Below are positions 48,201 to 56,275 of a stretch of 57,253 bases of DNA, one piece after another. Below the pieces are notes generated by a model. That model had not been told where the DNA came from. It did no database searches and worked only from the letters and a program-made list of their open reading frames with translations. The stretch spans positions 1 to 57,253 of the forward strand of contig NZ_JABANE010000060.1 of NCBI RefSeq assembly GCF_012844305.1, written 5' to 3'. Both the position numbers and the translations under genes were made by a program. Position 1 is the stretch's first letter. Each line of letters starts with the position of its first letter. Source of the DNA: Flammeovirga aprica JL-4 (lineage in GTDB: Bacteria; Bacteroidota; Bacteroidia; Cytophagales; Flammeovirgaceae).

Positions 48201-51200
48201 TAGTGGTGCTGTACATTTCCATCCGTATCAACACTTGACCCGTTAAATGTCAACGTATTATTTTCGTTGATATTTAACTGAGTATCATTGTATAAAGTAA
48301 GATCACCGCTTATTATAAGATCATGAGTTCCTACTTGAAGATTACTATTCTCTTCTATTACTAAGTGATTCAAAACATTCAAATCACCATAAGAACCGTT
48401 GGCAAGTGTAACATCTCTTGAAGAAAAATCAGTGGTGACTGTTAAATTATAGAAAGGAATAGCTGACTTAAAACTTACAGCTCTATCCGTATTAATATCA
48501 AAAATAATTTCACCTCCAGTAACGTTGTAAAAACCGTCACCCATAGCAAAGTCAGTCAAGAAGTCCATGCCACTGTCTTCATTATGAATTGTGATTTTAC
48601 CTCCAGACATATTAAATGAATTGGTCTTGTAAGGAAGCGAAAGAGCTGCAACATTACTGCTTGGTACATGACCATAAATTGTCATTTCTCCACCCGACAT
48701 TGTAAATGAACCTTGGTGATCCTCCCCTAAAACGGAAGTCTTTATTTGGTTCAAAAATACCTGTCCTCCTTCTTGTACATAATACCCTCTCTCTCTTAGT
48801 GTAATACTATTATGATTACCATTACTTGTACCATCGTAGTTCAAACCAATATTTAACCTACCGCCTGAAACTAAAACACTTCCATACACAGTTAATGCAT
48901 TCACAGGACCAAAGTTGATATCTGCCCCTTCGTCAACCCATAGTTTACAACCAATTCCTAAATCATAGTTGTCTGTTGTGTTCGCATAACTTGGGATATA
49001 AATATTTTCACCGAAACGAAGCGTACCATACTTTAAAACAAACATACCATTGCTTGTTGTCATTCCCCCTGCATTGCTACCAGTACTTGAATTTGAATGT
49101 GTGTTATAACCATACATTTCAAAAAGACCAGTAGAACCTGCACTTATGCTTAAATTATAATAATCTGAAGTTCCTTTATCTACAACTAATTGATACAAAA
49201 TTGTAGATCCATCAGCAACCAACTCTTGATGTTTATTATCAGCATCAAAAGTCACAATTGCGTATTGTCCAGAAAGGTTATTGCTAAAATAAGTCTCTAA
49301 AGTTGTCAAGTATTCATTCGAACCAAAATTATCAATCTTAGCTCTATTGGTCAATGCAATTGTTCCAGAGTTATATAAACTGTTTTTGAATACAACATTG
49401 TGAACTACATTATCAGTACCGATACCTAGTGCTCCTTCACTTTTTATTCTTGTATTACCATTGACAGTTAAATCAATCCCTGCCCCAGTAGCATCACTAG
49501 TACCTAAAACAACTTTACCTTTTTCAATCAATAATGAATCTGACAATGATAATGGTGAAGAAGTATCAATTACTAATTCATCTGCTGTATTATCTAAATC
49601 AACGTGAACTATATTATAGGAATAGCTATTGGTAAGTGTTGTACCTGTACCTTTAAATTCTACAATACCTCCATCTTCTGTAAGAAAACCTCCAACATCT
49701 GTTGCGGTCGAAGGAGAAGGGAAATTATCACCTTCGATCTGAATCGTCCCTTTTCCAAAAACACCTTTGAAGCTGTGTCCAGTAGTTGAACCTACCTTCA
49801 ACCTTCCACCTTTACTTACTTCAATATCCGCCGCTGTAATATTGTTGGTATTCAACGTTACTTCATAACCAGAAAGTATGACAAAATCGTCTGCTTCAGT
49901 AATTACTGCTACATTTCCATCAGGTTCACCTGAAGGGTTTGTAGTCCATATATCTTCATCCCAATTTCCTGAACCCTTTGTATAAAAAGCTTTAGGAGCA
50001 GGAGGTGCTATGGTATAAAATCCATCGCCATCATAATTAGTATTTGACACCGTAAATGAAACAATGTCAGTCCCTTTAAAACTAGCTGCAACATCTGCCA
50101 CTTCAACGTAATCGGAACCATCATTGCTATTATAAACTAAGAGGTAATCACTTGCTTGTCTATCTTCTTCATTATTATCCTTACCTTCGTAATTTTTTAT
50201 ATTAAAATCTAAAGTAAAATCCAGATTTCCCTTTTTCTGTATATAAAATCTCTTTGCCCAAAGTCTGTTTTTCTCTGGTGCAAATTCGAATTCTAAACCA
50301 CTTTCATCTGTTTCTCCTAAAATGATGTAATCTCCATCTGATGTACCTGAAGTTGTCAATTCGATAACAGATGAAGGATTTCCTCTATCCGGTGTATAAT
50401 CCCCTCCATCATTACCATAAACAACAACATTTTGATTTGGTGAAGTGTTACCACTAAAAAGTTCATCTGTATCTGATTTTTCACTATGTGTAAAACCATA
50501 TTTTGCAGTAAGATAATCGTTAACTCTTAATCTTGTCACAGGATCTAGACCAGATGCTTTATTATAAATAATCACCTCTGCTATATATCCATTCCATCTC
50601 AAATTGGACGAATAATTTGCTCCGCCTACTGTACCAAATTTATGAGTTGATGTATTGGTTGTGTTTTTATCTAAAGGACTTAATAAACCACCATCTGAAG
50701 TAAAACTTGTTTCATTACTTTCATTTCTCTGAAAAGAAATCAAACCCCAATTATCTGCAATAGGCCATGGTTCTTTGTCTGTATTACTTAAATTATTATC
50801 TGGACCTCTAAAATAAAACTGTGCACCATCCCATTTACCATACAATGCTCTTGTCGTATTTCCACCTGCATAAAAACCAACGTCATCAAAAGTATCATTA
50901 GCTTTCAAAACTATAAATACTTCATAGTTTTCCATCAAGAATTCAATATCATCACCAGCACTATTTCGCAATAGCATACCATAATGGCTTGCTGATGGAA
51001 ATAAAACCGCAGGTCGATTTGAAATTTCTGAAACACTTGCCTGATAAGTAATACCATCAGAGATATTTCCGCTGTATTCATTCTCAACATAATAACCAGT
51101 ATTTACTCCAGTTACGGTATGAGATTGATCCAACCATTTGTCCATTCTTAGTACTGTACCATCGCCATTAATGTCAGTATAATCATCAGAAGTAATAGCA

Positions 51201-51301
51201 TCTGCCTTTAACCAAAGCGTAAGTCCATCAGCGGGAATTTCATTTTGGGCAAAAATATTTACAGATAGCATCAGATAAAATAACACAAAAAAGTACCTCA
51301 T
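42254..51301 (-). CDS. Giant (about 3,015-residue) T9SS-secreted surface protein
   Basis: The start at 51301 is preferred because MRYFFVLFYLMLSVNIFAQ is a signal peptide; an in-frame ATG 33 nt upstream adds an unlikely tail. Residues about 22-250 form a concanavalin/LamG-like domain (GLTLWLKADAITSDD, WNGYIAEVIIYNKASG). A very long beta-rich body of Gly, Ser, Thr, Asn and Asp follows, with strand-turn repeats like a right-handed beta-helix. A recurrent block appears as NWDEDIWTTNPSGEP and later WTTNENWKVTGPG. Near the end LPVELISFDAYAEESQVRLE is the usual pre-sorting segment. The last ~80 residues are a type A T9SS sorting domain (VTVYPNPVQDG, LPRGVYVLKLKSG). It is likely a surface adhesin or gliding-related protein; no enzyme motif was seen. 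Confidence 0.9.
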   Translation of the reverse strand: MRYFFVLFYLMLSVNIFAQNEIPADGLTLWLKADAITSDDYTDINGDGTVLRMDKWLDQSHTVTGVNTGYYVENEYSGNISDGITYQASVSEISNRPAVLFPSASHYGMLLRNSAGDDIEFLMENYEVFIVLKANDTFDDVGFYAGGNTTRALYGKWDGAQFYFRGPDNNLSNTDKEPWPIADNWGLISFQRNESNETSFTSDGGLLSPLDKNTTNTSTHKFGTVGGANYSSNLRWNGYIAEVIIYNKASGLDPVTRLRVNDYLTAKYGFTHSEKSDTDELFSGNTSPNQNVVVYGNDGGDYTPDRGNPSSVIELTTSGTSDGDYIILGETDESGLEFEFAPEKNRLWAKRFYIQKKGNLDFTLDFNIKNYEGKDNNEEDRQASDYLLVYNSNDGSDYVEVADVAASFKGTDIVSFTVSNTNYDGDGFYTIAPPAPKAFYTKGSGNWDEDIWTTNPSGEPDGNVAVITEADDFVILSGYEVTLNTNNITAADIEVSKGGRLKVGSTTGHSFKGVFGKGTIQIEGDNFPSPSTATDVGGFLTEDGGIVEFKGTGTTLTNSYSYNIVHVDLDNTADELVIDTSSPLSLSDSLLIEKGKVVLGTSDATGAGIDLTVNGNTRIKSEGALGIGTDNVVHNVVFKNSLYNSGTIALTNRAKIDNFGSNEYLTTLETYFSNNLSGQYAIVTFDADNKHQELVADGSTILYQLVVDKGTSDYYNLSISAGSTGLFEMYGYNTHSNSSTGSNAGGMTTSNGMFVLKYGTLRFGENIYIPSYANTTDNYDLGIGCKLWVDEGADINFGPVNALTVYGSVLVSGGRLNIGLNYDGTSNGNHNSITLRERGYYVQEGGQVFLNQIKTSVLGEDHQGSFTMSGGEMTIYGHVPSSNVAALSLPYKTNSFNMSGGKITIHNEDSGMDFLTDFAMGDGFYNVTGGEIIFDINTDRAVSFKSAIPFYNLTVTTDFSSRDVTLANGSYGDLNVLNHLVIEENSNLQVGTHDLIISGDLTLYNDTQLNINENNTLTFNGSSVDTDGNVQHHYIDVRDTDTPYEINNLVIDLPNVTDIFELRDISNTAADGNTRLKVINSLSLTQGTFDYTDYAIELEGDLSFQGRIGRSSSVGHLKLNGSAGTAQNITSSYDLVENQIADTTNVGITHLWINNTDGFNLSKNVYVTKLTWEEGVIKANEYGVVVGALGVHNEGGNAIGTNNKVIVGTGKSSDGGLTYLINADGTYLYPLASEFDIPVADSYKYTPASILVSNTAEIGFIQLATNNGSLVDFAADPDNNTNLLDYYWKSNAYGYTDDSNKPDITLTLNYNDEDVVGTESDYEASRILLEGDYSRSVLGTVDDATNTIELSTASKPVVGMYSAGHPDQFTGALQVYYSFMGVGADGSSVIRTATWDANQRWTTNENWKVTGPGTVSENSGEPGKGDIVVIGYGTWNGSRFVDGAGHRVKMSNIQRNVALVRFEEVSESNTYYEEDNTNGLPDIQILNNSELTVGVAEGIGRFRIYGGTDTDGTNRGVLYGNDMNDFLSEEGSELMIQNQSGNNGGTPFNDFVIPIYPKYPILRLYGGGSDQGGEFVFDDAVTETVQVKRLIVEGAFLRLDKSLDIEGTLNIGASQDGELIFDSPTSIQLSCQDIKMDNIFNNSSTAENKILTEGTDDIEHKLIVKGGIEIPSISAGDQNNIVFDLYNGETGNKVILEFQGEDNGAFINNYTAEVVPELYKIVMNKGTTSASTFTMSTNFTLPSSTTVELITLSNGTLILDNADINITPFAVPASNWELASTAGITINQGAVNITGDQANLLLGGKLTVAGGSLNLSNAGEDNSIVYAVSGEIELTGGAINIGSELRRDLAGNDGSLTYNQSGGTLSTGLQGNPNSAERGTFEVVGSESTFNFTGGEIIVASGKIDINASSSTVSESAEIKLGNNTTTETIEAVLANEIGKLELVADVTVNVEINDVQMLGDLEIPSLTTLNLNGNNLSIAGSIVNEGTFSASTSTISLVSSDAQTISGGQTITAENMIVATSGATVGMNSGITITKDLTISSGTLSDNGNTINVGGYLTINGAHTTTGAGRIKLNGTSTQSIEITGSIGRMEIDNTEGVKLVDNLALVADEIVFTNGVLDIDKYRLNLGVDIVLDAPAGFDKDRMIQLNGGVNAQGVQIELPSTDITTEKVIPIGYSGTYAPVGFFGEFDGVTVNVKPINKMHTVAEFQGVTQNALSQYWKFDFSEVGVTKDRYVSLYFKESNVNGTIGNYQGVIIDKDANIKKPVNVIDGLSDDLDNNKIKISLNSPLISGDYFAAENDATPDNIIRYKIKDGVTDARLDDVASGKWEYSTDGGGDYDDLSTDLTSGTILEVPSGVNLVTSDGDLGFKSYYRAIINGTLEVHVDDKNILFNEVEGSGTVKFYVNDSNIGQMPFADWGEFYSAGGGIVVEGDAENPLLNLNADADNKKLTIGSLTLTGTGSNQVWELPDGNGLNISSGELKIDNVEFELSTASTINDILVTNNGILKSSSASIASGDVSVESGASLNVASSSFIVRGDTEITGTLKVENSSDLYVDSNITFKGGSALEVSSGSELTVGGNFVDEGITTATLSGATLTFNGSSGDQSFTGDFKSSDGKQIGELNINKSSGNVVLSGSKEVTKLTLNSVLNNSGNTDGSLLILGESSDVTGNSWVEGPLSKKMEVGDSFLYYVGGSGSQRKLEVRYVTNNNNGGLATTEKTWTVEHSPNAQDVTIIDETTKLTVISQDYQWRVTDIAEGEDAADKQSEADIFAYYETLGKSSSYTLAVWAFGFSRDEWTRAGDPLHNTDDYFETYGVSFSKKYLAIGAVDESTDLPVELISFDAYAEESQVRLEWATASEDNNKEFELQRSIDGENWSSLKVIDGAGNSNVRLDYEFIDKAPVLNQVSYYRLVQIDFDGTTTVFDPVQVYMEGEEVADVTVYPNPVQDGKVNVLLKSWKGDVEINLYTALGYKVLSDKWSYGDSQVKQLQLHKLPRGVYVLKLKSGKTVRSTRLIVE

Positions 51302-51524
51302 AATTGAGGGTACGAAAACAGTTATTCGTAGCATAATTTATTTAGTAAAGAGTTAATCTTGTTCGAAAGAAAAAGTTTTGTTTTGAATCTAGTTGTAATG
51401 TAAAATCACAACGATGTAATATTTTATAACACAGTATGGAACAAAACTCACGCTTTTTTTTGAATTATTAAAGCATTTTGTAATATTTTTTAACGATAAA
51501 TGAACTTTTCTTCAAAAATAAAAA

Positions 51525-51563
51525 AAGCCTAAAAATGAATTAACTAGACTCATTTTTAGGCTT
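51525..51563 (-). terminator. Terminator of arsA
   Basis: AAGCCTAAAAATGA (51525-51538) pairs perfectly with TCATTTTTAGGCTT (51550-51563). On the minus strand it is followed by a run of T. It lies 23 nt after the arsA stop codon. Confidence 0.85.
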
Positions 51564-51585
51564 ATGCTAAGCTAAAAGGAAATTT

Positions 51586-53337
51586 TTAAAGCATCTCAGC
51601 AACTATTTTTTCTTCTTTGATATAATCAATCTGAAAGGCATTATTTGTTGAAACAGACTTTACACTGGCAATTAATTCTTGCTGATGTTTTCTTTTTTGT
51701 AATAAAATTGGGTCTGTAAATTTATACGCTGTTGGTAACGATTGGTTAATCACCCACGCATAAGGATAAATTTCTGCTCTCTCCAAATCACTTTGTAAAC
51801 TTTGAGCTTCTCTGATTGGAGTCGTTTCAGGTAAAGTCACCAATATCACCTTTGTAATCTTCTGATCCTGTATCATCTGATAAGGTGTATGCAACTTTGA
51901 GGCGTCAATATTACTTTGCTTTACTACTTGCTTATGATAACTTCCTGTTGTATCCAATAATAGTAAAGTATGACCTGTTGGTGCTGTATCCACAACTACG
52001 AATTGTCTCTTCGCACTTCTGATTGCTTTTGAGAAAGCATGAAATACTGCAACCTCTTCTGTACAAGGTGAATTAAGATCTTCTCTAATCAATTTAATCT
52101 GATCTTCCGTTTTTCCTGCTCCTCTCTGTGCTACTGCTTTTTCAATATAAATTTCAGTTTCAACTTTAGGGTCGATTCTCTCAACCGTCAATATAGCAGG
52201 AAGGTCAACAATCTGTCCTGTATAATCAGTTAAATGAGCGGCCGGGTCAGTTGTAGTCAATGTTACTTTATGACCACGATTGGCCAATGCAATGGCTATA
52301 GCTGAAGCTGTTACTGTTTTACCAACACCGCCTTTTCCCATTGTCATAATCAAACCATGACCATCTTTTTCAAGATCATCCACCAAATCAGTCAAATTTG
52401 GGGTTTTCCCCATTTTCACTTCTTCAGTATTTTCACGCTCAAGAATCAGCTGTTGCTTTTCTTTAGAAAAAACAGAACGTAATTTTTCAAGACCTAAGAT
52501 ATTATAAGGAAGTAAAGGGAACTCTTGAACTGGTAAAGTGGAAAGAGTTTGAGGAATATTTTTTAATTGGAATTTTGCTTTTTCTGCAATTTGAACAGCA
52601 AATTCATCTTCTAGATTAATAGGTGTATAAATACCATTTAAAAGCAAACGCTGATTGTTCATCCCTAACTCAGCCAGCTCTTTTGCAGATCTAGCCGCTT
52701 CTTTTAATGAAGTTTCCTCAGCTCTTGCTACAAGATAAAAAGTAGTTTGGTTAGGATCTTTTAAAACCTCTACCACTTCTTTATAACGCTGATGATTACT
52801 CTTTAATGCAGTCGACGGACCAATGCAAGATGCACCTTCATTGTGATCAAGAAAATCACTCCAAGCGTCAGGCAACTCCAACAATCTTAAGGTATGCCCT
52901 GTAGGTGCGGTATCAAATACAATATAATCGTACTCCTCAGGGTTCGCTTCTCCTGAAATAAATCTTGTAAATTCATCAAATGAAGCAATTTCTACTGTAC
53001 AAGCACCAGAAAGTTGTTCCCTTACTTTATTTCTGTAAACAGGTGTAGCCAACATTCCTAATGAAGATACAGCTCTATTTTTATAAGATTCTCCCGCTTC
53101 CTCTGGATCAATATTAATTGTTGATAAATTTGATAAATCAGGGTGCTTCGCAATTTTTTTATCACCTACTTCTGTTGCTAAAACGTCAGTAAGATTCGAA
53201 GCAGGGTCAGTACTTATTAATAAGACTTTGTTACCTTGATCTGCTAATTGAACAGCTGCAGCACTTGATAATGAAGTTTTTCCTACTCCCCCTTTACCAG
53301 TGAAGAATAAGAATTTTGTATCTCTGAAATCCATCAT
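51586..53337 (-). CDS. arsA: Arsenical pump-driving ATPase ArsA
   Basis: This 583-residue soluble ATPase has two homologous halves and is the energy source for arsenite export. The P-loops are GKGGVGKT at 14-21 and 334-341. DTAPTGHTL occurs in both halves. The three metalloid-binding cysteines of E. coli ArsA (113, 172, 422) have counterparts at Cys113 (SGACTVE), Cys171 (GASCIG) and Cys425 (NSPCTEE). Length equals the E. coli protein. It is the last gene of the ars cluster and is separated from the ACR3 gene by 250 nt that contain a REP-like element. The chaperone ArsD, which usually travels with ArsA, is absent. Confidence 0.95.
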   Translation of the reverse strand: MMDFRDTKFLFFTGKGGVGKTSLSSAAAVQLADQGNKVLLISTDPASNLTDVLATEVGDKKIAKHPDLSNLSTINIDPEEAGESYKNRAVSSLGMLATPVYRNKVREQLSGACTVEIASFDEFTRFISGEANPEEYDYIVFDTAPTGHTLRLLELPDAWSDFLDHNEGASCIGPSTALKSNHQRYKEVVEVLKDPNQTTFYLVARAEETSLKEAARSAKELAELGMNNQRLLLNGIYTPINLEDEFAVQIAEKAKFQLKNIPQTLSTLPVQEFPLLPYNILGLEKLRSVFSKEKQQLILERENTEEVKMGKTPNLTDLVDDLEKDGHGLIMTMGKGGVGKTVTASAIAIALANRGHKVTLTTTDPAAHLTDYTGQIVDLPAILTVERIDPKVETEIYIEKAVAQRGAGKTEDQIKLIREDLNSPCTEEVAVFHAFSKAIRSAKRQFVVVDTAPTGHTLLLLDTTGSYHKQVVKQSNIDASKLHTPYQMIQDQKITKVILVTLPETTPIREAQSLQSDLERAEIYPYAWVINQSLPTAYKFTDPILLQKRKHQQELIASVKSVSTNNAFQIDYIKEEKIVAEML

Positions 53338-53390
53338 ATTTTGAAAAAAGGTAACCTATGTGCTAGGAAAAAGAAATGAAATAATAATTA

Positions 53391-53529
53391 CGTGCACCAT
53401 GACTGAAGTCATGGGCTGGTGATATTGACTCCGACAACACTAAAGTGCTGCTTCCGTTACAAACCTTCAAGACTTTAGTTTTAGTTAGGTTGCAGTATCA
53501 CCTGCCCATAGTTATAACTATGGTGCACG
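53391..53529. repeat. REP-like palindromic element (139 bp)
   Basis: The ends CGTGCACCAT (53391-53400) and ATGGTGCACG (53520-53529) are perfect inverted repeats. Inside, ATGGGCTGGTGATA (53411-53424) pairs with TATCACCTGCCCAT (53496-53509) at 13 of 14 positions. Each half also carries a small hairpin: CCATGACT-GA-AGTCATGG on the left and CCATAGTT-AT-AACTATGG on the right. The two halves thus form a branched cruciform, as in REP/BIME elements mobilised by RAYT transposases. No transposase is inside it. Confidence 0.7.
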
Positions 53530-53587
53530 AAACACTCAATTACTTTTTCCTAGTACTTATCCTTAAGAATAAATTACCTTTGAATAA

Positions 53588-54676
53588 TTACTTGTTTGTA
53601 TAATATCTCTTCCTGAACCAAAAGGCTAAATTGACTAAGGCAATTAATGCAGGCACTTCCACTAAAGGTCCAATTACACCTGTAAAAGCTTGACCTGAAT
53701 TGATTCCGAAAACGCCAATAGCCACTGCAATTGCCAACTCAAAGTTGTTTCCAGTTGCTGTAAATGCAATAGAAACATCCTTTTCATAATCTGCTCCGAA
53801 GTATCTTGCCAACATAAAACTCACGACAAACATTACCACGAAATAGATCACTAATGGAATAGCGATTCTAACAACATCCATTGGAATTTCTACAATCATT
53901 TGTCCTTTTAAGGAGAACATCACCACAATTGTGCTTAACAATGCAATCAAAGTAACGGGTGAGATTCTTGGAACAAATTCTTTTTCAAACCACTCCTGCC
54001 CTTTAGCTTTAATCAGAATTTTACGGCTTAAGAAGCCCGCTAGGAAAGGAATACCCAAATAGATAAATACACTTTCAGCAATCTGCCCCATTGTGATATC
54101 TACTACAGAACCATCAAAACCAAATAATGGAGGCAATACTGTAATAAACACATAAGCATAAACACTATAGAACAAGACTTGGAAAATACTGTTCAATGCT
54201 ATCAAACCTGCTGCATATTCTGAACTTCCTTCGGCTAAGTCATTCCATACAACCACCATTGCTATACATCTTGCTAAACCAATCAAGATCAAGCCTGTCA
54301 TGTATTCAGGGTAATCATTTAAGAAAATTAAAGCTAAAGCAAACATCAAAATCGGTCCTACGATCCAGTTTAAAACTAAAGAAACTGTAAGTACTTTCAC
54401 ATTCGTAAAAACCTTACCCATCTCTTCATATTTCACTTTTGCTAAAGGAGGATACATCATCAAAATCAACCCAACAGCGAGTGGAATATTTGTAGTGCCC
54501 ACAGACATATCATTGATAGAATCTGCTACTCCTGGAAAAAAGTAACCGATTCCCACACCAATTGCCATGGCTAAAAAGATCCAAACTGTTAAGTAACTAT
54601 CTAAAAAGGATAGTTTCTTAGGTTGTTTTTGAGGGCAAAGCGGATCTTGTCCCTCTATTTCTAGTTCCTTGTTCAT
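53588..54676 (-). CDS. arsB: Arsenite efflux transporter, ACR3 family
   Basis: This 362-residue inner-membrane protein with about ten helices expels arsenite. It matches the ACR3 family: SYLTVWIFLAMAIGVGIGYF near the start, PLAVGLILMMYPPLAKVKYE, and GLARCIAMVVVWNDLA with the essential cysteine (Cys137). The closing NNFELAIAVAIGVFGI and GPLVEVPALIALVNLA blocks are equally typical. A 20-residue cytoplasmic tail before helix 1 contains Cys14. It follows the reductase gene after 31 nt in the arsR-led transcript. ArsA downstream may convert it to an ATP-driven pump, though ACR3 also works alone. Confidence 0.93.
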   Translation of the reverse strand: MNKELEIEGQDPLCPQKQPKKLSFLDSYLTVWIFLAMAIGVGIGYFFPGVADSINDMSVGTTNIPLAVGLILMMYPPLAKVKYEEMGKVFTNVKVLTVSLVLNWIVGPILMFALALIFLNDYPEYMTGLILIGLARCIAMVVVWNDLAEGSSEYAAGLIALNSIFQVLFYSVYAYVFITVLPPLFGFDGSVVDITMGQIAESVFIYLGIPFLAGFLSRKILIKAKGQEWFEKEFVPRISPVTLIALLSTIVVMFSLKGQMIVEIPMDVVRIAIPLVIYFVVMFVVSFMLARYFGADYEKDVSIAFTATGNNFELAIAVAIGVFGINSGQAFTGVIGPLVEVPALIALVNLAFWFRKRYYTNK

Positions 54677-54707
54677 TACTATGGAAGTTATTTCTTTATT
54701 GAATGGA

Positions 54708-55328
54708 TTAAATTACTGAGAAAGCATATAACAACTCTCTTGCAATCTGACGACATCTTTCGTCATACTTATCTTCTTGTTCCGGTGTGCCGTCAAATGC
54801 TTTTGGATCTTCAAACGGTAATGATATTCTTGTTGCACCGGGAATAAAAGGACAGTTAGCATCTGCATGACCACATGTCATTACAGCTCCAAAACCAGAC
54901 TGTGCATTAAAAGCATGATCATATTTCTTTGAAAAAGCGATAATAGCAGGTTGGTTCTCATCGTATTTAATGGCATAAACCGGATTTGCTTCTTCTGATA
55001 ATTTCTGAACGCTCAAACCTGCTCTCTCTAATGCATTGGCTGCAGAAGGAAATAAAGCAGTTGCTTCAGTACCGCCAGAATAAGCAAAAACATCAGAAAA
55101 ACCGTAGTGGTAAGCCGCCACTTGAGTCCACACTTGTGAAAGGTGGCTTCTTCTAGAATTGTGAGTACAAATTAAAATGAGGTTGGCCAATCCATCTTCT
55201 GCTAATTTCGTTTTCACAAAATTTGAAATTACCTCAAGTGCTGCTTTTCTCTCTTCTGAGATAAGGTGAAACTCTTCTTTTGCAGATGTGATGTACTGCT
55301 CTAATGTTGAAACCGTTGCGTTTTCCAT
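54708..55328 (-). CDS. Arsenate reductase of the low-molecular-weight phosphatase fold (ArsC-like)
   Basis: This 206-residue cytoplasmic enzyme resembles low-molecular-weight tyrosine phosphatases and reduces arsenate to arsenite. The CX5R phosphate loop is Cys54 to Arg60 (ICTHNSRRSHLSQ). A second motif (MTCGHADANCPFIPGA) holds Cys residues that could form the redox relay, and LPFEDPKAFDGTPEQEDKYDE near the end carries the catalytic-acid Asp region. An N-terminal helical stretch (1-45) precedes the core; it is longer than in the 130-residue Staphylococcus-type ArsC and is usual in Bacteroidota. Phosphatase activity rather than arsenate reduction cannot be excluded. It sits between arsR (31 nt) and the ACR3 gene. 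Confidence 0.85.
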   Translation of the reverse strand: MENATVSTLEQYITSAKEEFHLISEERKAALEVISNFVKTKLAEDGLANLILICTHNSRRSHLSQVWTQVAAYHYGFSDVFAYSGGTEATALFPSAANALERAGLSVQKLSEEANPVYAIKYDENQPAIIAFSKKYDHAFNAQSGFGAVMTCGHADANCPFIPGATRISLPFEDPKAFDGTPEQEDKYDERCRQIARELLYAFSVI

Positions 55329-55359
55329 TTTTATCTATTTTTTTTAAAAAAATTCTAAA

Positions 55360-55692
55360 TTAACAAGCACAGCTTTTACCAGGTGTGATCTGATCCGAAG
55401 AGGAATTGAAAAAATCCTTGATCTTATTCCAAACCTCATCATTAATACAATAGGAAATACAGTTGCCTGTAATAGTACCTTTGATCAATCCTACTTTCTT
55501 TAATTCCGAAAGATGTCTTGAAACCGTTGACTGAGCAAGTGGTAAGTGATCTACAAGATCGCCATTGATACAATCAGGACTATTAATTAAATATTCCATG
55601 ATGGCTAATCTCGCTGGATGCCCCAATGCTTTCAGTATTTCTGCCATTTGAGTTACTTCAGGAGTAAACCCATCAATTTTTGTTATTCCCAT
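55360..55692 (-). CDS. arsR: ArsR-family metalloregulator
   Basis: This 110-residue winged-helix repressor is released from DNA by arsenite. The wHTH is clear: LKALGHPARLAIMEYL, then the recognition helix LAQSTVSRHLSELKKVGLI. The ELCVCDL cysteine pair of E. coli ArsR is not present. Instead the protein has Cys41 (SPDCINGDL), Cys78 and Cys82 in the wing, and a Cys-Ala-Cys end (108-110), so arsenite is probably bound by a different cysteine set. It is the first gene of the ars transcript, with a palindrome covering its own start codon. Autoregulation is therefore very likely. Confidence 0.9.
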   Translation of the reverse strand: MGITKIDGFTPEVTQMAEILKALGHPARLAIMEYLINSPDCINGDLVDHLPLAQSTVSRHLSELKKVGLIKGTITGNCISYCINDEVWNKIKDFFNSSSDQITPGKSCAC

Positions 55693-55710
55693 ATCGCAAT
55701 ATTACGATAT
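55691..55710 (-). promoter_or_regulatory. ArsR operator over the arsR start codon
   Basis: ATATCG (55691-55696) and CGATAT (55705-55710) are inverted repeats around a nearly symmetric CAATATTA, giving a 20-bp palindrome with one mismatched pair. Its left end includes two bases of the arsR ATG. A weak -7 box (TATATTTT on the minus strand, 55712-55719) lies just upstream, so the repressor would block initiation directly. Confidence 0.65.
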
Positions 55711-55774
55711 TAAAATATAGAAAGGTGTATATTTAATGTTAACAATAAGTAAACGAGGCATAAATCACTCTCTG

Positions 55775-56275
55775 TCACCAAGGTAAAATGTAATTTAGAT
55801 CAACTGAGAAGCAATATTCTTTTTGTGTGATATTATATTCAAGGGAGGAAGTAATAGAAATCGCATGTTTAGGCGTCACTTTTAAAACATAAGTCCCTGC
55901 CAGACCTGTAGACCAATCTCCATCAGAAAATTGATATTCCTGTCTTTCATTTTCGTTATTTAAAAAACCTTTTGCTATTCCTGAACCTATGGACCATCGA
56001 TCATTTATTTTGTAACCTACCATATAAGCAACCGTCACATTTTGCAAGTATCTATTCTTATCTTTTTCCTCATCCCACATCATAGCAACCCCTGTCGAAA
56101 AAGGAGTATTTTTAATCGCTCTAGAATAATCTATACTAAAACCATAAAAGGGATTATCGTTTGTCATATTAACTCCCCTGCTTACAGAAAAAGAAAAGGA
56201 ATTGTACTTTTCTTGTGCGTATGATGAAACAGAGATAACTACTAAAGAAAATAGAATAAGGATTTTTTTGATCAT
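55775..56275 (-). CDS. Hypothetical secreted, outer-membrane-barrel-like protein
   Basis: This 166-residue protein has a signal peptide (MIKKILILFSLVVISVSSYAQ). The mature part alternates aromatic and polar residues in strands such as GFSIDYSRAI, VAYMVGYKINDRWSIGSGIAKG, GLAGTYVLKVTPKHAI and ITSSLEYNITQKEYCFSVDLNY, and ends in an aromatic residue (LPW). This is the pattern of a small eight-stranded beta barrel. No family was pinned down. It lies upstream of arsR on the same strand, 82 nt away, and nothing shows that it belongs to arsenic resistance. Confidence 0.65.
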   Translation of the reverse strand: MIKKILILFSLVVISVSSYAQEKYNSFSFSVSRGVNMTNDNPFYGFSIDYSRAIKNTPFSTGVAMMWDEEKDKNRYLQNVTVAYMVGYKINDRWSIGSGIAKGFLNNENERQEYQFSDGDWSTGLAGTYVLKVTPKHAISITSSLEYNITQKEYCFSVDLNYILPW

